A stretch of 5,744 nt of DNA from an uncultured Beijerinckiaceae bacterium. GTDB lineage: Bacteria; Pseudomonadota; Alphaproteobacteria; Rhizobiales; Beijerinckiaceae. The notes under the pieces are model-generated. The model was not told the origin of the DNA. It worked only from the letters and a program-made list of their open reading frames with translations, and did no database searches. Each line of letters begins with the position of its first letter. Position 1 is the first letter of the stretch. The stretch lies in assembly GCA_937873345.1 (NCBI GenBank), contig CALMRL010000661.1, forward strand, positions 1-5,744, in the 5' to 3' direction. The position numbers were made by a program, and so were the translations under genes. Below, piece after piece: positions 1 through 5,744 of the stretch.

Positions 1-520
1 GAGCTTCGGCGAGCTGACCGTCGCCGGCCCCTGGGTCGCCTCCGCCTACTTCAACCGCGAGGACGACTCCGCCTTCCGCGACGGCTGGTTCCGCACCGGC
101 GACGTGGCGACGATGGATGCGTCCGGCAACATCGAGATCGTCGACCGCGCCAAGGACGTCATCAAGTCGGGCGGCGAGTGGATCTCCTCCATCGCACTCG
201 AAGCCGTCGCCGCCGCGCACCCCGGCGTCGCCGAGGCGGCGGCGATTCCGGTCCGCCATCCCACCTGGGGCGAGCGGCCGCTGCTACTCGTCGTCCCCGT
301 CGCGGGCCGGGCGCCAAGCCGCGACGAGATGCTGGACTTCTTCCGCGGCAAGATCGCCAGCTGGTGGCTGCCAGACGAGGTGATCTTCGTCGACGCCCTG
401 CCGCACACCGCCACCGGCAAGCTGCGGAAGACCGAGCTGAAGCGGCTCTACGCCGATGCGCTCGGCCGGGAGCCGAAAAGCAAAGGGCTGGAGGGTCAGG
501 TGCCGCAGAAGGTGCGGTAG
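1..520 (+). CDS. Fatty acyl-CoA ligase (AMP-forming, AlkK-like), C-terminal part; 5' end outside window
   Basis: This is the last 172 codons, read from base 2, of an ANL-superfamily acyl-CoA synthetase. Such enzymes activate a carboxylic acid with ATP to an acyl-adenylate and then transfer it to CoA in the cytoplasm. Visible motifs in order are GWFRTGD (visible residues 28-34, ribose-binding Asp), the hinge and following loop DRAKDVIKSGGEWISS (48-63), and TATGK (136-140), whose Lys140 is the catalytic lysine of the C-terminal lid. The phrases SGGEWISS and WWLPDEVIFVDALPHTATGK resemble the medium/long-chain AlkK group, which is usually about 540 residues, so roughly two thirds is missing. Related DMSP- or aryl-CoA ligases share these motifs, so the substrate is not certain. 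The final residues (EGQVPQKVR) extend past the usual lid fold and lie over the end of the opposing selO gene. The stop is TAG at 518-520. Confidence 0.9.
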   Translation, partial: SFGELTVAGPWVASAYFNREDDSAFRDGWFRTGDVATMDASGNIEIVDRAKDVIKSGGEWISSIALEAVAAAHPGVAEAAAIPVRHPTWGERPLLLVVPVAGRAPSRDEMLDFFRGKIASWWLPDEVIFVDALPHTATGKLRKTELKRLYADALGREPKSKGLEGQVPQKVR

Positions 521-2001
521 AGCCGCCCGTCCGGCTCGGGCGAGGCAGCGTAGAGCTCGGCGTCGGGCTGGTCGTCATAGGGGCGCGCCAGCACCGCGTT
601 CAGCGCGTGGAAGGGCGCGAAGTCGAGGCGCTCGGTCGCGGCGGCCAGAGCCGCCTCGACATGATGGTTGCGCGGGATGAAGGCCGGGTTGACACGGCGC
701 ATCGCCGCACCGCGTTCCCGCGCCGGCTCGGCGGCGAGGCGCTCGCGCCAGCGAGCGGCCCAGCCGTCGAAGGCGGTGGGATCGAGGAACAGCTCGCGCA
801 CGCCTTCGTCGCTCTTGCCCCTCTCGTCCTCGCCTCCCTCATCCTCGACCGCCGCGGCGAGGCGACGGAAGGTGAGCGTGAAGTCGGCTCGGTTCTCCGC
901 CATCGCCGTGAGGAGATCGTCGGCGAGAGTGTCATCGCCGTCGTGAGACTCAGCCAGACCGATCTTGGCGCGCAGGCCGCCGTGGTACGCCGCCTCGAAA
1001 CGCGGAGCGAAACCGTCGAGAATGCCCGTCGCCAGCGCCACCGCCTCCTCCTCGTTCTCCGACAACAGCGGCAGCATCGCCTCGGCGAGGCGGACGAGGT
1101 TCCAGTGCGCGATGCGCGGCTGGTTGGCATAGGCATAGCGCCCGTGCGCGTCGATCGACGAAAAGGCGATCCCGGGATCGTAGGCGTCGAGGAAGGCGCA
1201 GGGGCCGTAGTCGATGGTCTCGCCGGCGATCGACATGTTGTCGGTGTTCATCACGCCGTGGACGAAGCCGATGTTGAGCCAGCGCGCCACCAGCCCGGCC
1301 TGCGCCGCGACCACGGCCGCGAGCATCGCCTCGGCCGGGCGCTCCGCCGAGGCGGCGGCGGGATAGTGCCGGGCGATGACGTGGTCGGCCAGCGCCTTCA
1401 AGCCGTCGAGATCGCCGCGGGCGGCGAGGAACTGGAAGGTGCCGACGCGGATGTGGCTCGCGGCGACGCGGCACAGCACGGCGCCGGGCAGCCGCCGCTC
1501 GCGGATCACGGTCTCGCCGGTCAGTGTCGCAGCGAGAGCCCGCGTCGTCGGGATGCCCAGCGCCGCCATCGCCTCGCTGACGAGGTACTCCCGCAGCACC
1601 GGCCCGAGCGCCGCCCGGCCGTCGCCGTTGCGCGAGTAGGGTGTCGGCCCGGCGCCCTTCAGCTGGATGTCGCGGCGCAGCCCGTCGCGGTCGACGACCT
1701 CGCCGAGCAGGATGGCGCGGCCGTCGCCGAGCTGCGGGTTGAACGAGCCGAACTGGTGTCCGGCATAGGCGGTGGCGATCGGATCGGCACCCTCGGGCAC
1801 GCGGGAGCCGGCGAGCACGGCCGCGCCCTCGGCGCTCGCCAGCCAGTCGGCATCGAGCCCGAGCCGTTCCGCCAGCGGCCGGTTCAGCGCGACGGGTTCC
1901 GGCGCGCCGACCGGCGTCGGCGCACGCCGGCTGAAAAAGCGCTCGGGCAGGCGGGCGTAGCTGTTGGAGAAGGGTATCGGGCTATGCGGCATCCATCCCA
2001 T
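496..2001 (-). CDS. selO: Protein adenylyltransferase SelO (YdiU/UPF0061 family)
   Basis: A 501-residue pseudokinase-fold enzyme. Family members bind ATP in a flipped orientation and transfer AMP to Ser, Thr or Tyr of target proteins; in E. coli this is linked to redox and oxidative-stress control. Family signatures seen are YAGHQFG (79-85), QLGDGRAILLGE (90-101), LKGAGPTPYSRNGDGRA (114-130, with the nucleotide-phosphate Lys115), HGVMNTDNMS (248-257, catalytic Asp254 and metal Asn255) and DYGP (264-267, metal Asp264). Length matches bacterial SelO (about 480-500). It ends YRTFCGT, so Cys499 is third from the end, where animal SELENOO has selenocysteine. The ATG at 1999-2001 gives the usual SelO N-terminus; a second ATG at 1990-1992 is equally possible, and neither has a strong Shine-Dalgarno sequence. 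An ATG at 2143-2145 would invade the divergent gene and add unfamiliar residues. A charged Glu/Asp/Gly-rich stretch at 386-399 looks like a surface loop. It converges on, and overlaps, the ligase gene. Confidence 0.95.
   Translation of the reverse strand: MGWMPHSPIPFSNSYARLPERFFSRRAPTPVGAPEPVALNRPLAERLGLDADWLASAEGAAVLAGSRVPEGADPIATAYAGHQFGSFNPQLGDGRAILLGEVVDRDGLRRDIQLKGAGPTPYSRNGDGRAALGPVLREYLVSEAMAALGIPTTRALAATLTGETVIRERRLPGAVLCRVAASHIRVGTFQFLAARGDLDGLKALADHVIARHYPAAASAERPAEAMLAAVVAAQAGLVARWLNIGFVHGVMNTDNMSIAGETIDYGPCAFLDAYDPGIAFSSIDAHGRYAYANQPRIAHWNLVRLAEAMLPLLSENEEEAVALATGILDGFAPRFEAAYHGGLRAKIGLAESHDGDDTLADDLLTAMAENRADFTLTFRRLAAAVEDEGGEDERGKSDEGVRELFLDPTAFDGWAARWRERLAAEPARERGAAMRRVNPAFIPRNHHVEAALAAATERLDFAPFHALNAVLARPYDDQPDAELYAASPEPDGRLYRTFCGT
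503..537. terminator. Two small adjacent hairpins at the convergent ligase/selO junction (possible terminator)
   Basis: Bases 503-507 (CCGCA) pair with 513-517 (TGCGG) around a 5-nt loop. Bases 520-525 (GAGCCG) pair with 532-537 (CGGCTC) around a 6-nt loop, immediately after the ligase stop. Neither is followed by a T-run on either strand, and both lie wholly or partly within selO codons. They may slow polymerase or mark the RNA end, but a GC-rich sequence yields such stems by chance, so this is a weak call. Confidence 0.25.
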
Positions 2002-2104
2002 GTAGGTCTGCACGGCGGCGACGCCATCCACAGCGATCGCGCCGGCCGCGCGGAACGGCGCTCCCTGTCCGAGCTTGAGCCTTTGCCAAGCGAGGGAGAC
2101 GGGG
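2002..2104. promoter_or_regulatory. Divergent intergenic region between selO and the HVA1-family gene
   Basis: These 103 bases separate the two divergent start codons and must hold the 5' signals of both genes unless transcription starts inside one of them. For the + strand gene there is a good ribosome binding site, GAGGGAG at 2092-2098. On the - strand, TTGGCA (complement of 2084-2089) resembles a -35 box, but no convincing -10 follows at the right spacing. CTTGAG at 2074-2079 on the + strand is a poor -35 that would place its -10 on the ribosome binding site. I therefore cannot place a promoter. The role is inferred from gene orientation. Confidence 0.5.
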
Positions 2105-2329
2105 ATGACCGCCAAGAAGGACGTCAGCAAGGGCGACGACGTCACCTACAAGTGGGGCAAGGGCACCGTCGAAGGCGAGGTGACCAACGTCCACACCGAG
2201 GATGTCGAGAAAACGATCAAGGGCAGCAAGGTGACGCGCGAGGCCTCGAAGAGCGAGCCGGCCGTCGAGATCAAGACCGACAAGGGCGGCAAGGTGCTGA
2301 AGTCGACATCGGAGGTGAAGATCAAGTAG
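2105..2329 (+). CDS. DUF2945 / hypervirulence-associated (HVA1) Tudor-like domain protein
   Basis: A small cytoplasmic protein of 74 residues, with no signal peptide or membrane segment. It matches the short single-domain DUF2945/HVA1 family: an opening strand VSKGDDVTYKWGKG (7-20), then GTVEGEVTNVHTED, IKGSKVTREASKSEPAVEIKT and DKGGKVLK, the order expected of a small SH3/Tudor-like beta barrel. Fifteen of 74 residues are Lys, with many Asp/Glu, giving a charged and mostly polar protein. Family function in bacteria is not established; nucleic-acid or protein binding is only suggested by the fold. I chose the ATG at 2105 because GAGGGAG lies 6 nt upstream and the family's conserved region starts soon after. 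An in-frame ATG at 2075 would add ten unfamiliar residues and bypass that site. It is divergent from selO; no clear terminator follows. Confidence 0.85.
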   Translation: MTAKKDVSKGDDVTYKWGKGTVEGEVTNVHTEDVEKTIKGSKVTREASKSEPAVEIKTDKGGKVLKSTSEVKIK

Positions 2330-2555
2330 CGCGTCGGCCGTGGAGGGCTTTCCGAGGCGTTCCACCACGTCACGGCATGGCGAGCGCCGAGGAAGATCTC
2401 GCTCGGGGAACGCGATGTCCCGGCGCGCGAGTGATCGGGTCGGCAGCGGGACTCAATAGCGCTCGATCACCGCTTGTTCGGAGCTGGCGTGCGCGGCGCC
2501 TGCCCGGTGCAGGTGGGCTCGCGACCGACTTGACGAAGTCGGGCGGCACAGGCTC
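2330..2555. other. Intergenic region upstream of the CHASE histidine kinase
   Basis: These 226 bases contain no convincing gene. They hold several imperfect or short dyads: GTGGAG (2340-2345) against TTCCAC (2360-2365) with a G-T pair, CGAGCG (2381-2386) against CGCTCG (2400-2405), GTGATCG (2431-2437) against CGATCAC (2464-2470), CCTGC (2499-2503) against GCAGG (2509-2513), and the better dyad at 2525-2542 listed separately. TTGACG at 2530-2535 looks like a -35 box, but its -10 position would fall on the kinase start codon. No T-rich terminator is present behind the HVA1-family gene. Confidence 0.5.
2525..2542 (+). promoter_or_regulatory. Perfect 7-bp inverted repeat just upstream of the histidine kinase start
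   Basis: CCGACTT and AAGTCGG flank GACG, a perfect dyad ending 13 bases before the ATG at 2556. As RNA it would be a stable short hairpin next to a weak ribosome binding region; as DNA it could be an operator half-site pair. The sequence alone does not decide between these, and chance is possible at this GC content. Confidence 0.3.
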
Positions 2556-4973
2556 ATGCGGGCGGACGACGCCATGATCACCGATCTTGTCCGATCCTGC
2601 GCCGCGGCGTTGCACCGCGCTCCCCACCCGTCGCGGACCGTCGGGGGCTCGCGCGATAGCCGAGCGGGCGCGCATGCCGCTGTCGCACCGGGAGCCTCCT
2701 GGTTTCCGGCGGTGATCCTCGCCGCCGGTTTGCTGGCGTCGGGCGCGGTGGCCGAAGCCGCATGGCGCGCCGGCGAGATACGTGACGAGCAGTCGTTTCA
2801 CCACGCCACCGAGATCGAGCTGCAGGCAATCCTCGACCAGTTCGGCACGTACACCGCGCTGCTGCGCGGTGCGGCGGGCCTTTTCGCCGCCGCGCATGAC
2901 GAGGTGAGCCTCGCGGACTTCCGTGCCTATGTCGGGCGTGTCGACGTGGTCCGGCGCTACCCCGGCTTCCTCGCCATAGGGTTCACCCCCGTCCTGCCGA
3001 AAGCCGACAGGGAGCGGCTTACGGCCGGCTTGCGTGCCCAGGGCATTGCCGACTTCACCATTCACCCAACGAGCGATGCCTCGCTGATCGCGCCGATCGC
3101 CTATGCCGAGCCGGCGAACGCCCGCAACCGTGTGGCGATCGGCTTCGACGTGCTGACGAGCCCAGCGCGCCGCGAGATGGTTGAGCGCGCCCGGGACAGC
3201 GGCGTGGCGGCCACCTCGGCGCGGCTGCAGTTGCAGCAGGAGATCGATGCCGACAAGCAGGCCGGCTTCCTCGTCGCCACGCCGCTCTACGCCGGCGGCA
3301 CCGTGCCGACGACGCTGGAAGCGCGACGCGCCGCCTTCCGCGGCTTCACCTTCGGCGCCTTCCGCGCCGACGACCTCTTCGCCTCGATCATCGCCACCGG
3401 GGCCGAGGACGAGGCCGCCCTCGTCGTCTACGACGGGCCGCCGGGCGAGGCGACGCTGCTGCATCGCTCGCCGCCGCGCGCCGGAGCGCCCGACACCGCG
3501 GACTTCCGTCGCGCTGCGGGACTGGAGATCGGCGGTCGCGCCTGGACCGTCGTCTTCACCAGCCGGGCACCCCGGGACCGGGCCTCGGCCGAGCGCGATC
3601 CCTGGCTGATCGGCGGCGGCGGCGCGCTGGCCACCATCCTGCTCTCCCTTGCTGCGCTGCGCCAGCGCCGCACGCAACGCGAGGTGCAGCGGCTCAACGC
3701 CTCGTTGGAGGCGCGGGTGGCGGAGCGCACCCACGACCTCCTCGATGTCAACGAGCGCCTGCGCGAGGTCGGCGAGGAGCGGCTGAAGGCGGAGGAGCAA
3801 TTGCGCCAGAGCCAGAAGATGGAGGCGGTCGGCCAGCTCACTGGCGGCCTCGCGCACGACTTCAACAACCTGCTCACCGGCATCGGCGGCTCGCTGGAGC
3901 TGCTCGGTCGCCGCCTCGCGCGAGGCGATGCGAGCAATGCCCGTCGCTACGTCGCCACGGCGCAGGATGCGGTCGATCGCGCGGCGGCGCTGACCCATCG
4001 CCTGCTCGCCTTCGCCCGCAGGCAGACGCTCGATCCCAAGCCGACCGATGCCAACCGCCTCGTCGGCGGCATGGAGGATATGGTGCGGCGCACGATGGGA
4101 CCCGCGATCGCCGTCGAGACCGTGCTGGCCGACGCGCTCTGGCCGATCCTGTGCGACCCGAGCCAGCTCGAGAACGCCTTGCTCAACCTGTGCATCAACG
4201 CCCGCGACGCGATGCGCGAGGGCGGCCGCTTCACCATCGCGACCGGCAACGTCGAGCTTGCCGCGGCCGAGGCGGAAGGCCACGACATGGCGCCCGGCGA
4301 CTACGTCAGGCTGCGCGTCGCCGACACCGGCACGGGCATGGCGCCGGAGACGGCGGCGCGCGCCTTCGATCCCTTTTTCACCACCAAGCCGCTCGGCCAG
4401 GGCACCGGGCTCGGCCTGTCGATGATCTACGGCTTCGCGCGGCAGTCCGGCGGACAGGCCCGCATCCGCTCGGCGCTCGGCGAGGGGACGGCCGTGGAGA
4501 TCGACCTGCCCCGCTTCCGCGGCGAAGTGGAGCAACCCCTCGCGCCAGCCGCGACAGCGACGTTCTCCGTCGTGCGCGGCGGGACCGTGCTCGTCGTCGA
4601 CGACGAGCCGAGCGTGCGCACGCTGGTCGTCGAGGTGCTGACCGAGCAGGGCTTCCACGTGCTGCAGGGCAGCGATGGCGCCTCGGGCCTCGTTCACCTG
4701 CGCTCGCCCACGCGGATCGACCTGCTCGTCACCGATGTCGGCATGCCCGGCGGGATGAACGGCCGGCAGCTCGCCGACGCCGCGCGATGCGAGCGCCCAG
4801 GCCTCAAGGTGCTGTTCATCACCGGCTACGCCGAGGAGGCCGTGCTCGGGACGGACCGGCTCGAGCCCGGCATGGGCGTGATGGTCAAGCCCTTCGCGAT
4901 GGAGGCGTTGACCGCGCGCATCCGCTCGATGCTTGAGGACGACGCCCTTGTTCCGGGGGACGCTCCGGCCTGA
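2556..4973 (+). CDS. CHASE-domain hybrid sensor histidine kinase with C-terminal receiver
   Basis: An inner-membrane hybrid sensor kinase of 805 residues. A 48-residue N-terminal segment precedes TM1 (about 49-69). The periplasmic part holds a CHASE domain (about 90-275; note YPGFLAIGFTP at 135-145, RNRVAIGFDVL at 190-200, GFLVATPLY at 237-245), which in this family binds small ligands. TM2 is about 350-368, followed by a basic and coiled-coil stretch (370-425). HisKA carries the phospho-acceptor His434 in GLAHDFNN. HATPase_c shows the N box NLCINARDAM (544-553), the G1 box DTGTGM (590-595), DPFFTTKP and GQGTGLGLS (614-622). The receiver shows VDDEP (681-685), phospho-acceptor Asp727, Thr756 and Lys778, so all key residues are present. 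There is no Hpt or output domain, so the partner must be encoded elsewhere. The start at 2556 has only a weak AGG upstream; ATG 2574 is an alternative with little effect on the domains. The signal sensed is unknown. Confidence 0.93.
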   Translation: MRADDAMITDLVRSCAAALHRAPHPSRTVGGSRDSRAGAHAAVAPGASWFPAVILAAGLLASGAVAEAAWRAGEIRDEQSFHHATEIELQAILDQFGTYTALLRGAAGLFAAAHDEVSLADFRAYVGRVDVVRRYPGFLAIGFTPVLPKADRERLTAGLRAQGIADFTIHPTSDASLIAPIAYAEPANARNRVAIGFDVLTSPARREMVERARDSGVAATSARLQLQQEIDADKQAGFLVATPLYAGGTVPTTLEARRAAFRGFTFGAFRADDLFASIIATGAEDEAALVVYDGPPGEATLLHRSPPRAGAPDTADFRRAAGLEIGGRAWTVVFTSRAPRDRASAERDPWLIGGGGALATILLSLAALRQRRTQREVQRLNASLEARVAERTHDLLDVNERLREVGEERLKAEEQLRQSQKMEAVGQLTGGLAHDFNNLLTGIGGSLELLGRRLARGDASNARRYVATAQDAVDRAAALTHRLLAFARRQTLDPKPTDANRLVGGMEDMVRRTMGPAIAVETVLADALWPILCDPSQLENALLNLCINARDAMREGGRFTIATGNVELAAAEAEGHDMAPGDYVRLRVADTGTGMAPETAARAFDPFFTTKPLGQGTGLGLSMIYGFARQSGGQARIRSALGEGTAVEIDLPRFRGEVEQPLAPAATATFSVVRGGTVLVVDDEPSVRTLVVEVLTEQGFHVLQGSDGASGLVHLRSPTRIDLLVTDVGMPGGMNGRQLADAARCERPGLKVLFITGYAEEAVLGTDRLEPGMGVMVKPFAMEALTARIRSMLEDDALVPGDAPA

Positions 4974-4996
4974 GCGGCGGCTGCCGGCTTAGGCCG
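4966..4996. terminator. Bidirectional hairpin spanning both convergent stop codons
   Basis: CGGCCTGAG (4966-4974) pairs with CTTAGGCCG (4988-4996) through nine pairs including one G-T. Inside, CGGC (4975-4978) pairs with GCCG (4983-4986) around a GGCT loop, with one bulged G at 4987. The TGA stop of the CHASE kinase lies in the left arm and the TAA stop (read on the - strand) of the opposing gene lies in the right arm. No T-run follows on either strand, so it is not a textbook intrinsic terminator, but its place between convergent genes fits a shared 3' end structure. Confidence 0.55.
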
Positions 4997-5744
4997 AGAG
5001 CCTGGCCGGGGCGCGGGGCTGGCCGTGATCGGCGCCGTCCCCGAGGGTCCGCACCACCTGGTAGAGTTCGCCGAGCAGCGCCGCGTGGCAGGCCGGGAGC
5101 GAGGCGGCATCGGCTTCGAGGAAGGCGCGACAGAGCCGGCCGAAGCGGGTGAAGCCGAGCATGGCCGCGCCGGCGATGCTGGCGTGGGCCTCCGCCCGCA
5201 GCGCCGCCTCCGAGGCCTCGCAGAGCGGATGGGTGAAGCGCGCGACGAGCGAGGCTTCGAGCAGGGCGCTCATCGCCCGCACCTTGGCTTCGCCGAGAAT
5301 GCGGATCAGCCCGTCGACCACCTCGGGGTCGAAGGCGGCCGGGTCGACCGGCTCACGCACGGCGTCGCGTTCCGCCCGCTCCAGGACCGCGTCGAGGTCG
5401 TCGAGCGAGAGCGGCTTGGTGAGCACGCCGTTCATGCCGGCGGCGAGCGCGGCATCGGTCTGCTCGCGCAGCACGGCCGCTGTCAGGGCGACGATCGCCA
5501 CGAAGCGGCAGCGGGCAGGCAGGAGGCGGATCGCGCGGGTGGCGGCGATGCCGTCGACGTAGGGCATCTGCAGGTCCATCAGGACGAGGTCGTAGTCCTT
5601 GTCGGCGACGGCCATGATCGCCTCGCTGCCGTTGCCGACGATGTCGACGCGATGACCCTTGGCTTCGAGCACGGTGCAGTTCAGCTCCTGGTTGAGGACG
5701 ACATCCTCGACCAGCAGGATTTGCAGCGCCCGGCCCGCCCGGCC
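4989..5744 (-). CDS. Receiver plus Hpt-like C-terminal part of a signalling protein, probably a hybrid histidine kinase; 5' end outside window
   Basis: The visible 251 codons run in frame to the right edge with no start needed. A short Gly/Arg/Ala linker (1-6) leads into a receiver domain: ILLVEDVVLNQ (9-19, acidic pair Glu13/Asp14), phospho-acceptor Asp57 in LVLMDLQMP, Thr88 and Lys110 in LTKP. An alpha-helical Hpt-like domain follows (about 138-235), with His187 in AHASIAGAAMLGF, matching the spacing of the usual H-x-L-K-G...L-G motif but with Ile for Lys. This REC-Hpt order is typical of the tail of multi-step hybrid kinases; a stand-alone REC-Hpt regulator is less likely because the linker continues upstream. 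A GTG at 5670-5672 is internal to the receiver and is not the start. The gene converges on the CHASE kinase, with 15 bases between stop codons. Partners and signal are unknown. Confidence 0.87.
   Translation of the reverse strand, partial: GRAGRALQILLVEDVVLNQELNCTVLEAKGHRVDIVGNGSEAIMAVADKDYDLVLMDLQMPYVDGIAATRAIRLLPARCRFVAIVALTAAVLREQTDAALAAGMNGVLTKPLSLDDLDAVLERAERDAVREPVDPAAFDPEVVDGLIRILGEAKVRAMSALLEASLVARFTHPLCEASEAALRAEAHASIAGAAMLGFTRFGRLCRAFLEADAASLPACHAALLGELYQVVRTLGDGADHGQPRAPARLSA
5727..5744. repeat. Tandem 9-bp duplication in an interdomain linker
   Basis: CGCCCGGCC occurs twice in a row and is cut by the window edge, so more copies may follow. On the - strand it encodes Gly-Arg-Ala twice, directly before the receiver domain. 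It fits a flexible linker prone to slippage changes. Confidence 0.6.

Noticed and set aside
2002..2145. An upstream start for SelO at 2145
   Set aside because: It would add 48 residues that do not look like SelO, overlap the HVA1-family coding region, and lacks a ribosome binding site.
1982..2373. Small - strand open frames across the HVA1-family gene
   Set aside because: They are antisense to a well-supported gene with its own ribosome binding site and show no family resemblance.
2530..2558. Sigma-70-type promoter with TTGACG at 2530-2535
   Set aside because: At 17-base spacing the -10 would be CTCATG, a poor match that overlaps the kinase start codon.
178..2577. A 799-codon open frame on the + strand
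   Set aside because: It runs antisense through selO and out of frame through the ligase and HVA1-family genes, and is Arg/Gly/Ala-rich with no recognisable domain. Long antisense open frames are expected at this GC content.
2370..4697. A 775-codon open frame on the - strand
   Set aside because: It is the antisense shadow of the CHASE kinase, with Arg/Gly/Ala-rich sequence and no domain, while the + strand frame has every kinase motif intact.
4808..4838. FAT-GUY type receiver variant, suggested by the FITGYAE sequence
   Set aside because: The motif is only loosely similar; the receiver has the standard Asp, Thr and Lys and is fused to a typical histidine kinase.
5670..5672. GTG as the start of the right-hand - strand gene
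   Set aside because: The frame stays open to the window edge and the upstream codons encode the first strand and acidic pair of the receiver domain (ILLVEDV), which a start here would remove.

Overview
The window is very GC-rich and gene-dense. Its codon use and protein styles suggest an alphaproteobacterium, probably of the order Hyphomicrobiales and possibly a Methylobacteriaceae-like lineage. That placement is an inference from protein resemblance and composition; no marker gene is present.

Layout from left to right: (1) the 3' end of a + strand AMP-forming fatty acyl-CoA ligase of the AlkK-like type; (2) a complete - strand selO, encoding a pseudokinase-fold protein AMPylator, whose stop lies inside the end of the ligase gene (25-bp tail-to-tail overlap); (3) after a 103-bp divergent gap, a small + strand lysine-rich protein of the DUF2945/HVA1 Tudor-like family; (4) a 226-bp gap with a few weak dyads; (5) a complete + strand hybrid sensor histidine kinase with the order TM, CHASE, TM, coiled coil, HisKA, HATPase_c, receiver; (6) converging on it with 15 bp between stop codons, the 3' part of a second signalling gene on the - strand that encodes a receiver domain followed by an Hpt-like domain. 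It is most likely the tail of another hybrid kinase whose sensor and kinase parts lie beyond the right edge.

The genes do not form one operon, since the strands alternate +, -, +, +, -. Two links are plausible. The divergent selO/HVA1 pair shares a short intergenic region. The CHASE kinase ends in a receiver but has no Hpt or output domain, while its convergent neighbour carries REC plus Hpt, so a shared phosphorelay is possible but unproven.

I see no mobile element, CRISPR array, tRNA, rRNA or clearly new system. The points most worth checking are a hairpin whose two arms contain the stop codons of both convergent signalling genes, the coding overlap that ties the ligase C-terminus to the conserved SelO C-terminus, and the apparent loss in SelO of one of the two cysteines that form the E. 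coli redox disulfide.
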